From Vavraia culicis subsp. floridensis (Eukaryota > Microsporidia > Pleistophoridae): a DNA stretch of 64,000 bases. The stretch lies in the NCBI RefSeq assembly GCF_000192795.1, contig NW_007360623.1, positions 10,912 through 74,911 of the forward strand. Direction: 5' to 3'. Shown here one piece after another: positions 8,882 through 18,833 of the stretch. Position 1 is the first letter of the stretch. Each line of letters starts with the position of its first letter. The position numbers were made by a program, and so were the translations under genes. The notes beneath the pieces are model-generated. The model did not search any database. It was not told the origin of the DNA and saw nothing but the letters and a program-made list of their open reading frames with translations.

Positions 8882-11347
8882 TCATATCCTTCGCTTTTTA
8901 TTCCACTGCTCATCATCCTCCTCGCTTTCGTCTTCGCTGTCAATGTCATTTAAGTCAACAATGTCATCATCGTCATCCTCCTCAATTACCTCTTCCTCGA
9001 GGCTCTCGTCCTCCCCCTCCGTATCGCTCATCGTTGCTTCCGACACGCTACTTGGACTGCTTAACGTGCTTGCGCTTGACTCTTCTTGATCGTTGTCTTC
9101 CCTCATGGGCTGCAGGGCAGACCAGCCACCATCGTTGTAGAACGTAAAAGGATCTTCCTTTATGGTTTTCAGCAGATTGTTCCAGTTGATATTCTGTGCT
9201 GTCTGGATGAAACAGATATTTCGACTGTCGATGAACTCACGCAGGTAATCCATGGACCGCGAGTCAACGGATGTGATCGTGATGAATGTCTTGTCCTTGA
9301 AGATAAATGTGAGATCGAATGATCGCGATACGTAGTTGACTCTCTCAAAATTTGCTACCTCCATCTTCTCAAAATCTACAATAAGAAATGGCGGCTCGAG
9401 AAGATTGACCAGGCACGTGCTGCTTGGCCGTATCTGCACGTTCTGTCTGTACGGCACTCCCTCGAAGTACACATCCTTACTGACACGATCTATCCGCAAA
9501 TTGCTGTTGTTCTCCACGTTCTTTATGAAGTTGTCGTATTCAGCCTTGATCATCTCGAGGCGTATCTTTTCCTGTTCCTCTTCAAGGCGTTCCTTCTGCG
9601 AAGGATGCAGCTTCATGATATCGATGCTCATATTCTCCACAACTTCCTTGAAGAACTGCACGTTGTAGGCCTTCTTGCCGTTAAATATGATCGGGAGGGC
9701 CAGCTTAAAATGCAAAAGATACACATCGCCTTGTTGGTAGAACAAATGCTCGATATTATTGAACAAAATGGTTGTATCGCCAAATCTGAATCCGTTTTCG
9801 TGTAGCTCCAAGTTGCCTGCCCTGCTCTTTTTTTGCGTACGTACCTCTGTCTTAATCTTGACGTCGCCCAAAATATGCCTTCTTCCCTTTATCTCACACA
9901 GCGTTCCCTGTTCGCCTACATTACTCGTCTCGCGCCTCTCTACATATTCTTTCTTCGCATCGCCGATCTCATTATACAGCGAATTAGCCGTCTTGCTCCT
10001 ATAGGTGATGCTTTTAATGATTTCGCCCTCTCTAAAGTTCACTCGCAGGTCGTTTCCGTTCAAACTGCAATTTTTAACGTATTCGATATGAAACGGCACC
10101 ATATATCCATTTATGGGTATCAAAATGCTAAAATTTCTCCTGTCAATCACAAGCTTGTTCTTCCTTGGCAACTGGCTTTCCTTCTCATACGCCACCAATT
10201 TCTTGGACATCGTTTCCAATGGTTCAGTTGTTTCCATGTCGGAGTAATACCTTACCATTTCATCATTTAGCTTATCCATAAGTTCTTTTTGGTGTTCGTT
10301 GATTTCAATCTCTTTTTCGAGCGCCTTCTGTCTGCTCAGTCTCTTCTTCTCTATGTTGGTCTTCTCCCGCTCGATAAGAAAGTCTTCGGCAACAAAATTT
10401 TTCTTCTCGCTCTCACGCCATGTTATATCATCGGTAAGCACCTCAAATTTGCCATCAGTGCACTTCACAACATCAATGATCGTGTAGTTCTCGTGATCTG
10501 TTTTCATCACAAACGTACCATCCTCGTCCTTACGCAATCCTTCGCGCTGCAAAAGCCCGAGAGACTTGAGGTTCTCGAATTTTCGGTTCCGTATTTTTTC
10601 GTTTCTCCTCCGATAAATTTCTAGATAGTCCGCATCATAGAACAGAACACGCTGTATTTCTGCACAGTAGGACTGGTAGCGCACACCGATGCTGATTGTT
10701 ACTGCATCTTCGTCCCTCACAATACGCGGGCTGTACGTAAATTCAACTTGTGACAGCTTGAGATCAAATGGTTTGTTAGGAGTGTCCAGGTGTCTTTCTA
10801 GTTTGCTTTCCACACACACCTCACCCTTTCTGATCATTTTGATTGCCTCTTCCATCAGGTACGTGACAAACAGGGCTGCACACTCAACATACTCGATCTC
10901 CTCTTCCTCTTTCTGAATGAAGAGATTTCCCATCTCAAAATCAACCGTTTTAAAGGCACCTATGTATGTGGAACAAAAGTGGCCGTGCAAACTGTTCTTC
11001 TCGCTCAAAAGCACGCTATCCGTGATCTTGATCAGCTCGTTCCTTATGAAGCTGTCGCTGCTCCCATCCTTCATCCTCTCATACACCCTGAGTTTCGCGC
11101 ATTGCATGCTTTCAAGAATTTCTTTTTTCTTCGTGCTCGTGACCGCATAACACATGTCCTTCGTTATTAAGAGCAACGTCTCAGGAAATTCGTAGTTGAG
11201 TAGATAAATGAAGAGCGCGCTATTTGACCCAAAATCTTCCACTTCTAATTTTTTGCCTAAAATTGTCAAAAGCGGCATCGATATCGACTCCTGTATTTTT
11301 GCAACTCGGCGAACGAATTGCGACTCGTTGAGCTGCGAATCTACCAT
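8882..11347 (-). CDS. SPT16: FACT complex subunit Spt16, 821 aa
   Basis: Spt16 is the large subunit of FACT, a nuclear histone chaperone that loosens and rebuilds nucleosomes during transcription and replication. The N-terminal region carries a shortened version of the family's aminopeptidase-like domain (YLLNYEFPETLLLI and VTSTKKKEILES segments). A charged helix near residues 325-365 (KRLSRQKALEKEIE) follows. The middle domain and the tandem PH-like Rtt106-type domain end in the family signature: VNFERV-like NFERVNYVSRSFDLTFIFKD, NINWNNLLKTIKEDP, then FYNDGGW. The last 65 residues are the usual acidic tail rich in D, E and S, ending in a short basic patch KKRR. At 821 aa it is shorter than the roughly 1000 aa usual in fungi. 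The ATG abuts a CCC motif, with a TATA-like box 20-30 nt upstream. Confidence 0.93.
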   Translation of the reverse strand: MVDSQLNESQFVRRVAKIQESISMPLLTILGKKLEVEDFGSNSALFIYLLNYEFPETLLLITKDMCYAVTSTKKKEILESMQCAKLRVYERMKDGSSDSFIRNELIKITDSVLLSEKNSLHGHFCSTYIGAFKTVDFEMGNLFIQKEEEEIEYVECAALFVTYLMEEAIKMIRKGEVCVESKLERHLDTPNKPFDLKLSQVEFTYSPRIVRDEDAVTISIGVRYQSYCAEIQRVLFYDADYLEIYRRRNEKIRNRKFENLKSLGLLQREGLRKDEDGTFVMKTDHENYTIIDVVKCTDGKFEVLTDDITWRESEKKNFVAEDFLIEREKTNIEKKRLSRQKALEKEIEINEHQKELMDKLNDEMVRYYSDMETTEPLETMSKKLVAYEKESQLPRKNKLVIDRRNFSILIPINGYMVPFHIEYVKNCSLNGNDLRVNFREGEIIKSITYRSKTANSLYNEIGDAKKEYVERRETSNVGEQGTLCEIKGRRHILGDVKIKTEVRTQKKSRAGNLELHENGFRFGDTTILFNNIEHLFYQQGDVYLLHFKLALPIIFNGKKAYNVQFFKEVVENMSIDIMKLHPSQKERLEEEQEKIRLEMIKAEYDNFIKNVENNSNLRIDRVSKDVYFEGVPYRQNVQIRPSSTCLVNLLEPPFLIVDFEKMEVANFERVNYVSRSFDLTFIFKDKTFITITSVDSRSMDYLREFIDSRNICFIQTAQNINWNNLLKTIKEDPFTFYNDGGWSALQPMREDNDQEESSASTLSSPSSVSEATMSDTEGEDESLEEEVIEEDDDDDIVDLNDIDSEDESEEDDEQWNKKRRI

Positions 11348-11381
11348 GGGTTATTTGTTTTGGTGAATATTTATATAAATA
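11348..11381 (-). promoter_or_regulatory. CCC motif and TATA-like box of SPT16
   Basis: On the minus strand TATTTATATAAATA (about 11381-11368) is followed by CCC (11350-11348) directly touching the ATG. Confidence 0.6.
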
Positions 11382-14250
11382 AAATGCAAATCTGAAACAA
11401 ACGAGAAGTAGGGGCAAAAGGTATTTTGACGGCCATCGCAGCTAAAACAATGTTTTACAAGAGATATGTGCATTTGTAACATACAACGTGCTCTTGAAGG
11501 GCATACACACCATATTGGTGGTTTGGCAGTGTTCTCTTCGCGTTTACTTCAATAAGTTTTCTAATCTTTTTCAATTATGGTATGTCCATATATGTCATAT
11601 TATTTTAGAGCGGAGACCATGTTTTGATGGCATTGCCGCAGAATTGCTGATAAAATACTTACGTTAGGCGGTATATTATGTGTTTCAGCAAAGATATTAG
11701 GAATTTCATCGCTCAACTCGTTGCGTTATTTGTCGGACCGAATAAAGAATGGAATATGATAGATAAGGAAGTTACGAATATACTGCGAGTAATATGGAAT
11801 TTTATTAGTAAACTAATATGTTTCTTTCTTACTTGCTGTTTTCATCACGCTGTTTCGTTGATGTACGGCAAGAGACCTCGATATCATTTACTTCCGCGCG
11901 ATGAGCATTTGTGTTGTTTACGCCGTGATATTTATGTTTCAATAATATAGGGCTGTTCACTAACGAAGAAGCCGTGGAACATTTTTCTTAACACCGGATA
12001 GGCAGGACTAACGAAGAAAACGGTGTAAAGGTTCTGCTTTGGATGTAAAGCATTTCAAAGTACTGACATGTGTCATCTTGAAACACGCCAAAAATTGGTT
12101 ACTCTTGGTTTATACGATTGCTATCGTGCGATTTAGCAACGAACTGATCCAGCAAATAGTCAAAAAAAGGAATGGCACACTTTCATTTATTTTTGATCCC
12201 ACCGCAGATCGCCTAAAATGGCAATTGTTTTATCACGAAATTTTGATCCTACAAACAAGCTAGCTATCTGATAGCTGGCAGGTAATAAGTTATAAACGGA
12301 GCATATCAATAAATGCGATAGATAGGTAATAATGTGCACTCTAAATAAGTATATTCCTGTACGAGAACGTGTGAAATGAATGGCTCACGATTATTTTTAC
12401 GAAATATCCTGTTTTGTGTAATTGTGGCGTATGAATGACTTGTTGTTAAAATCATTTCTTAAAAGTGCTGTCTCTTACGTCAGAAAGCGTACAGTATTGC
12501 TGCAAAGAAAGCCTCGGTGGCACAAAATGCAACCTGTCAAATTGGTCGGTGAGCAATGACCAAAATTTTTGTAGAACAATTTGACACAAACAGGCGTACA
12601 TAATGGTAATACGGGAAGATAAGTAAATTGGTTTCAGTAAAAATATTAGAACTATGTTCTGAATATAACACGCAGAACACACGGTGCAGCATTTGCTGTT
12701 ATTGTGCAGATGTTTATTCTGTCAATCCTTGCCGGAGTGGTAAAGTTGAGAACTTAGGTTTACTTTACAGCAACGATGTGTTATTTGAAGAAAATAAATA
12801 TTGTTCGATGTATAAATCCGTAGTTATAATTTTTCCTTACTTTCTTGCAACGATCTAAATTTTTTTACTAGTATTTTGTTATATTTCCAAAATTAGCACT
12901 GATGCATTTTCAAAAATTTTAACAATTATTCTCACACCTAAGGCCCGATTACGCAGGTTCGTAATAAATATAAAGCAGCAATGTACCTGCTGCATGTATT
13001 AGCCACACTATAAGTACTGTTTAACCGTTATACCATAAAATGTGTACTAGCGGTAGTTTAGTGTGCATCTGCTCATAATTTGCGTAACTTAGACTAATAA
13101 TCTAGGTTGGCAGAAATACTTACCTTAAAATTAATGTATTGTTGAACGGTGTGCCAATCATACTTAGCACTGTTGGTGCACTAGTAGTTACACCGGTGCT
13201 TAAAGTTTTTTGTCACTAAAATCTTTCGATGCTGTCAATGGTTCTAGGCTAAGTTTCTACCACATCATACTAGCATGGCAAAGTTAGCAAAAAGAACAAA
13301 AATGCTCGTTTGTTTCAAATTTTCTATGTTTATGATCGAGTTTACTTGCAGAAATGATGCCATTACCTCAGTACTCTTTGATATCCTGCCAATTCAAGAA
13401 CAAATTACGCACACTATTTACCTTTTGCGGTGCAATCATACGAAAGCTTACCAGAAAATTCGGTTTTGATCGATGATGAGAGACAGGAAAATCTACAGAC
13501 CCGTAAAACGGTGCAATTAGCTGGCTTGTCACCATTTCATGCCAATTACGGACAAGGTACCTTCCCTAAACAATAAAATTTTCTACCAAGCTGATTAATT
13601 ACTGTTCATATTCCATTGAGAATGCATTTCAATTCCACTAAAATTGCGCAATAGCACCGAAATAAAGCAAATACTGCATGGAAAGAAGCGCTAGACCCAG
13701 CAAATACATCGTTATGATCTATATGGCTCGAATGAACGTAAAAAATTAACGACGTAAGCGGAGTGGTAAGACCTTCTCAATAAAGAATGTAGAGCGTAAG
13801 CCTTAGGTCGTAAAATAAGATCTGTGCCATCTTCGTGCGCTAATCATGTTGTATGCGACACCACTATGAAGTATTCTCTTGGCTGGGTCTATGGTCAAGA
13901 GCAATCAAACGTGCTATACTACCAATATGATGTAGGCGACAAATTCAATTCTGCTCCAACAAGAAAGGACAGGTAATAACGCAACAAGTGTCCAAAACCT
14001 GCAATACACCGGGCTGCACCATGCACACAATCCTTTTCCTACGGTACTCACAAAAATGAAAAAGAACATTTTCTTGGTAGCGATAAGCGCATTTGCACCG
14101 TTTGGTTCTGGATGATACAGCGAGCCGTTAGAACAAAACGATGCAAAGGCGTTGTAAAATACAAATGGCGCAAACATTTATTTTGTTCATCAGATCTCTG
14201 AACGCTCACAGCGAATCGCACCGCTTCTCAGATGATTTTCAACAACAATT
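11382..14250. other. 2.9 kb divergent spacer, no supported gene
   Basis: AT-rich DNA with only short ORFs (up to about 90 codons) of skewed, non-protein-like composition and without CCC motifs before their ATGs. No tRNA, tandem repeat or transposon protein is seen. Confidence 0.45.
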
Positions 14251-14290
14251 CCCACCCTTTGGTGCTGAAATAGGAAGCAAAAACTTGGAG

Positions 14291-16951
14291 ATGGCGGATG
14301 ACAGTGAGTGCTACTATAACACCATTAAGAGAAAGTTAACCAGCGGAAGCATTGAGTCGCTAGATGTGGTTAGCAACGTGTTGGACAAGGATCATTCTTT
14401 GCTGTTCAGACTGTATAAAGAGGTGGGAAACATCACCATTCGGTACAAAGAGACCAGTTTGATGAGTTTGAAGGAGTTGCTGTGCCACACGGCAGTTGTA
14501 GGCAAACTTGATTTGGAGTTACCGGCGATTCAACCGGTCATCCGTTACTTTGAGGCCAACCTGTTAAACCGGATGGACGAGTTGATGGCATTGGATGAAC
14601 TACCGTTGTGGACTTACGGACTCTCAAGTCACATGAGATTAAGAATGATAGAAGCGATGTCAGAGCATCTGAACCAGTGGGACGGCCTCGCAGCGATTCC
14701 GAACGCAAATGGAGTATCATCGGACACCAATCTAGATTTGTGCAGCATTGAAGACACTTCTGAGTTTATTGCCAAATTTTCAGAAAAAGAAAACGATGAA
14801 GAGAACCTACCAGGCTGCACAAATCTAGATCGGTGTTCGATGGTATGTTCGGAAAAAGAAAACGATGAAGAGAACCTACCAGGCTGCACAAATCTAGATC
14901 GGTGTTCGATGGTATGTTCAGAAAAAGAAAACGATGAAGAGAACCTACCAGGCTGTGAAGCAGCGATTAGCTTGGATACAAGCGTGAACACGTCAAACTT
15001 GGATAGAATGCTTGGTACGGCAGATCACATGTGCAACAACCGCAACGAAGAGTATAACAGTATGGTTGGCATGAGGGATGAAAAGGTGATCATCAATGGT
15101 AAACCTGGCAACAAAATTAGGAGAGAGACAGTTGCCAAGCACGTAAAGGTGCTCATAGAAAATCTATCGCAGATTGAACTAAACACTTTGAAGCTTGACA
15201 AGCACACCGTGCCATTTTTTATAGCTAGTGTGAGAGACAGCTTTCTCATCCCAAAGCTGTTCACGATTGAAGAACTGGTTGTAAACGAAATTCTGCAGAG
15301 TAAGCATTACCACTCGCTCCAGAGCAAAATAAAAGCATATGTGAACGGACAAACCATCGATAATATCAATGTAATGCTTTTCAAACTGTTCTTACGTTGC
15401 AAAGTCAACCTCTCATACGAAAATTCGTTGATGTTGGTTGATAACGTCTGTTTGGATTGCTTGGTATTCTTTCTGGCAAGACATTCAAATGCTGGTATCT
15501 GCCAATTGGTGTCTTTTCTTGAACAGCAAAGGTATTTTTACGTGTTGATGATTTCTGGTACGAACAAAATATCACGTGATGTTATTGACTTGGTGAATTC
15601 TTCTGTGACGGGCAAAAATAATGAAAGCTGTTTGGGTAATGCGCAGGTAAGGGAGTTGATCATGAGTGTGTCTCAGGAATGTAGAAATGAAGTAAAAGAT
15701 AATGCATTCGGGCTTGGTGATTCCGATTCGGACACAGAAATAAGCAAATATGGTAGTTCTGGTCCTGACACGGATGGACTGACCAAGAGATTGAAAACAA
15801 AAATGTCTCTCAACAACGAACATGTGCAGCTAGATGATGATTTGCCATCTGGAAAGAACAAAATAAGCCATTTGCCGTGTCCATTTCTATCTTTTATCTG
15901 CGGTCAGACCAGAAGATTCCACAATTTAAGTATAGAACCGATAGATTATATTTTACACACACTTAGAACGAAAAGACTTAGCACAGAGGAGCAGAGGTTG
16001 CTGGATGAATTGTGTTGTACCGGCTACGAAGGAGATCTTGGCGAAAAGCTTTGTTCGAGGATGCGTAAAGAGGAACAATACGAAATAAGTGCGATCATAG
16101 CGAAGCCTTTTCATACGAAGTATTTCTCCTACTTCTTTCGGCGTAGGGAACAAAGCACCAAGGTCTTTGATTATCTGCTGAATCACCTGCCATCAATGAG
16201 CACCATGAACAGTTTAAAAACCCTGGTAATGATTTTTAGTAGCAAAGTGTTCTATGAAGACGATTTTGTGCTCAATAACACGGCTGATGGAGAAGAGCAA
16301 AGAAACTCACACGATCATGGTAGTGTTGTGGTGGATGAGCATGGAAAGCAAGGGCATTCGATCCGGAGTGAAGATGAAAATTGTTTAATGGAACAGGCAC
16401 TTAACGATTATGTTAACAGCAAGTACAACAAATACAAGCATACACTTTGCAAACTTGCAAGAAGCCTTGATAAGAAGCGCGGCGCTGACATTCTCAACGT
16501 TCCGTACGTCTTGAACAGTTTAATCCCCCACATCAATCAGTTTACGTTTAATTTAAAGAAATTTTATCGAAAGATAACTTATCACGTGGCAGCGTACCGT
16601 TTTTTGGAAGGCACAGGGTGCAAAAACGAGCTTCTCAGTATTTTTCTGTCCGATAAAAAGTACGACATCCTGCATCAGCTTAAGTTCGTTTCAGAATTGA
16701 AGGAAGGCGAGTCTGACAGTACGACTCACCGAATTATACTCGAGTTTTATCTTAACCGAGTGTTGAACAACGATTTCATCGAAGAAACACACGTGATGTA
16801 CGTGAAAGAGATGCTTGATTACCTGCTGACCGTAGAAATGAGCACAGAAATAAAAAGAAGCTACGACTGTGTTCTATTCCGTGCCAAGCAGTGCATGTCA
16901 ATGATGGGACTTGAATTGAAAGTGAAAAACGTACGAAGTACCGAACAGTGA
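14291..16951 (+). CDS. Large acidic protein, possibly CBF/Mak21 (Noc1)-like, 886 aa
   Basis: The frame begins at an ATG at 14141, but the ATG at 14291 (MADDSECYYN) is preferred because two CCC motifs lie 33-40 nt upstream of it. Residues about 40-115 run helix-rich through SLMSLKELLCH and IRYFEANLLNRMDELMALDELP. This resembles the start of the CBF/Mak21 ribosome-biogenesis family, where a block on sub-unit pooling is followed by a conserved YFE-x-YLK-type segment. A later block with KLDKHTVPFFIASVRDSF fits the same family loosely. I do not see its C-terminal CBF domain clearly. The middle (about residues 150-230) is acidic and contains three copies of a 23-residue repeat with SEKENDEENLPGC. 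Mak21 proteins act in nucleolar 60S assembly. The assignment is tentative; the gene itself is solid. Confidence 0.4.
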   Translation: MADDSECYYNTIKRKLTSGSIESLDVVSNVLDKDHSLLFRLYKEVGNITIRYKETSLMSLKELLCHTAVVGKLDLELPAIQPVIRYFEANLLNRMDELMALDELPLWTYGLSSHMRLRMIEAMSEHLNQWDGLAAIPNANGVSSDTNLDLCSIEDTSEFIAKFSEKENDEENLPGCTNLDRCSMVCSEKENDEENLPGCTNLDRCSMVCSEKENDEENLPGCEAAISLDTSVNTSNLDRMLGTADHMCNNRNEEYNSMVGMRDEKVIINGKPGNKIRRETVAKHVKVLIENLSQIELNTLKLDKHTVPFFIASVRDSFLIPKLFTIEELVVNEILQSKHYHSLQSKIKAYVNGQTIDNINVMLFKLFLRCKVNLSYENSLMLVDNVCLDCLVFFLARHSNAGICQLVSFLEQQRYFYVLMISGTNKISRDVIDLVNSSVTGKNNESCLGNAQVRELIMSVSQECRNEVKDNAFGLGDSDSDTEISKYGSSGPDTDGLTKRLKTKMSLNNEHVQLDDDLPSGKNKISHLPCPFLSFICGQTRRFHNLSIEPIDYILHTLRTKRLSTEEQRLLDELCCTGYEGDLGEKLCSRMRKEEQYEISAIIAKPFHTKYFSYFFRRREQSTKVFDYLLNHLPSMSTMNSLKTLVMIFSSKVFYEDDFVLNNTADGEEQRNSHDHGSVVVDEHGKQGHSIRSEDENCLMEQALNDYVNSKYNKYKHTLCKLARSLDKKRGADILNVPYVLNSLIPHINQFTFNLKKFYRKITYHVAAYRFLEGTGCKNELLSIFLSDKKYDILHQLKFVSELKEGESDSTTHRIILEFYLNRVLNNDFIEETHVMYVKEMLDYLLTVEMSTEIKRSYDCVLFRAKQCMSMMGLELKVKNVRSTEQ
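14780..14956 (+). repeat. 69-bp in-frame tandem repeat (2.6 copies)
   Basis: Copies at 14780-14848 and 14849-14917, plus a partial third from 14918 to about 14956, are nearly identical at the DNA level. The unit encodes 23 residues and keeps the frame. Few differences between copies suggest recent duplication. A diverged half unit (TNLDLCSIED) precedes the array. Confidence 0.9.
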
Positions 16952-17255
16952 TTGTGAGTTCTGCAGCAGTGGATGAGTCTCTCCGTGACACGTACATCAC
17001 GGCCAGGCATATTCGCTCATGAATTGGCCTGACAGCGCATGTGATGCTGCTTAGGAAGAATATTTCGTTTAATTTTGGTGTGCGAGGTGGTAGCTTTGAT
17101 GTTTACGTAGGATGAGTGCACCGAGCAGCACGATGATACCTGCTGATGGGGCTCTGTCAACGGTTGTTTAAGTAAATCTTTTCGGTGCGAAAAGTACCTG
17201 CTGATTTGTTCAAGCGATTTAGTACGCCAACTTTTTACCGGCTTCCTTTCTCGTG
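16952..17255. other. Short convergent spacer
   Basis: About 300 bp between two gene 3' ends. Nothing is recognised. Confidence 0.5.
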
Positions 17256-17786
17256 TTAATCGTCCCTTCTCTTGCATAGAATCTGCAATTTGAAATTGTG
17301 ACCATCAAAATGCTTTGTAATCCTGTAATCCTCGCTTGCGTGTACTCGTAGTCCGATGTTATCGTGCCCCTTCACTTTGAACACCAAGTAATTGTAATTT
17401 TGATTTACAGGCTCAACATTCTGCTCCAGCGCCTTCACAATTTTGTACGCAACATCGTATTTCGTCCTTATTTTGACAAGGTATCCCTGATAATCACCAT
17501 CTCCAACACTGTACATTCTGTATTCTGGCTGGTTGTTTAGCATTCGATCCCTTTTGAACTGCTTTTCTGCCAGCAGTTGGTGGCGCATGCTCGACCGGTG
17601 CACAATGTACGATGACTCGTTGGTATGCGTGGTGTAGCACAGCCTACACTCAATCTTTCCCAAATGGTTGATTCGTAGGTACTTATCGTTTTTCAGATCG
17701 TGGAGTTTGTTTATCAGCTGCTTGAGGCGTTTTTTGCGGGTTTCCTTGACGATAGCAGGTGTGATTTTGGTGTGTTTTTCTGTCAT
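17256..17786 (-). CDS. PRP11: Splicing factor SF3A subunit 2 (Prp11-like), 176 aa
   Basis: Prp11/SF3A2 is part of the SF3a complex of the U2 snRNP and helps U2 bind the intron branch site in the nucleus. The diagnostic matrin/U1-C-like zinc finger is intact: NHLGKIECRLCYTTHTNESSY continues to a HRSSMRHQ end, with Cys47, Cys50, His63 and His69 as the likely ligands. Before it is a basic helix (KETRKKRLKQL), as in the family. After it come SVGDGDYQGYLVKIRTKYD and a C-terminal block with ENV(D/E)-less DNIGLRVHASEDYRITKHFD that replaces the longer animal C-terminus. It is about 176 aa from the ATG at 17786. An in-frame ATG at 17825 (MEQPRPEF) is possible and would add 13 residues. A CCCC at 17813-17816 lies between the two. 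Its presence implies that some splicing is kept in this organism. Confidence 0.85.
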   Translation of the reverse strand: MTEKHTKITPAIVKETRKKRLKQLINKLHDLKNDKYLRINHLGKIECRLCYTTHTNESSYIVHRSSMRHQLLAEKQFKRDRMLNNQPEYRMYSVGDGDYQGYLVKIRTKYDVAYKIVKALEQNVEPVNQNYNYLVFKVKGHDNIGLRVHASEDYRITKHFDGHNFKLQILCKRRDD

Positions 17787-17996
17787 GGTGCACTGAAGAC
17801 AAAATTCTGGTCGGGGTTGTTCCATTTCTCGGTATAGAACAACAAATTGTGACAGCCTCTGCTGCAGAATGGGAGTAAGAACGAAACGAGAAGAAGATGC
17901 ACGGCACCACGGTGCACACGCAAACAACAAGTGGGATGAAACGCACCCTTTGCTTCGTCTGCTCAGCCCACTCGCACACTGCTCTCATAAAACACA

Positions 17997-18080
17997 TGGT
18001 AACGATGGGGTTCGAACCCACGCCATCCTACGGATGAGCAGATCTTAAGTCTGCCGCCTTAACCACTCGGCCACGTTACC
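17997..18080 (-). tRNA. tRNA-Leu(UAA)
   Basis: The minus strand folds into a class II cloverleaf. GGTAACG pairs with CGTTACC to form the acceptor, followed by discriminator A. The D-arm contains GAGTGGTTAAGGC, and the anticodon stem GCAGA/TCTGC holds the loop CTTAAGA. The anticodon TAA (plus-strand 18045-18047) reads leucine UUA. The long variable arm CATCC-GTA-GGATG is typical of tRNA-Leu. The T-loop is TTCGAAC. No intron is present and the 3' CCA is not encoded. Confidence 0.96.
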
Positions 18081-18294
18081 TTGCGCCCGCCTCTTCTAGC
18101 GAATCTTATAGCGATGAGTTGTGCAACCTCCTAATAGATCAAGGCCGCGCATCCCATGCACGGCTGCCGCAAGCGAAACATCGTTATAAATGTACGATGT
18201 ATAAACATTCGTAAATTTAAGCAGTGCACTGTCAAAAAACATTTTATAAATAAGTCATTTGCACAGAGCAGTTTTAGTGGCACAACCAATTCTT

Positions 18295-18299
18295 CCCCC
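18295..18299 (+). promoter_or_regulatory. CCC motif of the Arl2-like gene
   Basis: CCCCC directly touches the ATG at 18300. It supports this ATG over an in-frame upstream ATG at 18156. Confidence 0.6.
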
Positions 18300-18833
18300 A
18301 TGTCCTTCAACCATCTCGTCAAGCAGATCAAAAAGAAAAATAACGACCTCAAATTCATAGTGGTAGGCCTTGACAACTCGGGAAAGACCACCATAATAAA
18401 CAGCCTCCTACGGATAAGCGCCACATCATCGCCAACATTCGGATACACAATTTACAGGAACGTGTACAAGGGAGCAAACCTGACCCTGCTCGACATAGGC
18501 GGCCAAGAAGCACTCAGAAAGTACTGGTCAAATTTTTATGAGGACACGGATGGCGTAATCTTTGTGTTCGACCTGTTCGATGCACGTGACTTTGCAGGTG
18601 AGTTTAATAAAATCCGAGAAACGCTTGCCGGCTATCCTGTGCTGATGTATGGCAACAAAATGGACATTGACTGGGAGCGCGGACGAAAGATTGTTGGGAG
18701 GGTTGGACGTGAAGTGTGTGATGGGGAGGTAAAGTGCTGCGGTGTTAGCGGAAAAATGGGTGTTGGGTTGGAGGAAGGAATGGACTGGCTGGTGAGTGTT
18801 GCCAAGTTGAATCTTGCTAAAGAAATTCTGTGA
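18300..18833 (+). CDS. ARF-family small GTPase, Arl2/Cin4-like, 177 aa
   Basis: Arl2-type GTPases regulate tubulin folding cofactors. In an intracellular parasite that builds a mitotic spindle this is a plausible role. The motifs are complete: P-loop GLDNSGKTT at residues 23-31, switch I threonine in SPTFGY (44-49), switch II DIGGQ (65-69), and NKMD for guanine binding (119-122). The sequence LDIGGQEALRKYWSNFYEDTDG resembles Arl2 (GGQ-x-S-LRxYWxNYFExTDG) more than Arf1. Residue 2 is serine, so the N-terminal glycine for myristoylation used by true Arfs is missing, again as in Arl2. The ATG at 18300 follows CCCCC and gives the expected family length of about 180 aa. Confidence 0.88.
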   Translation: MSFNHLVKQIKKKNNDLKFIVVGLDNSGKTTIINSLLRISATSSPTFGYTIYRNVYKGANLTLLDIGGQEALRKYWSNFYEDTDGVIFVFDLFDARDFAGEFNKIRETLAGYPVLMYGNKMDIDWERGRKIVGRVGREVCDGEVKCCGVSGKMGVGLEEGMDWLVSVAKLNLAKEIL

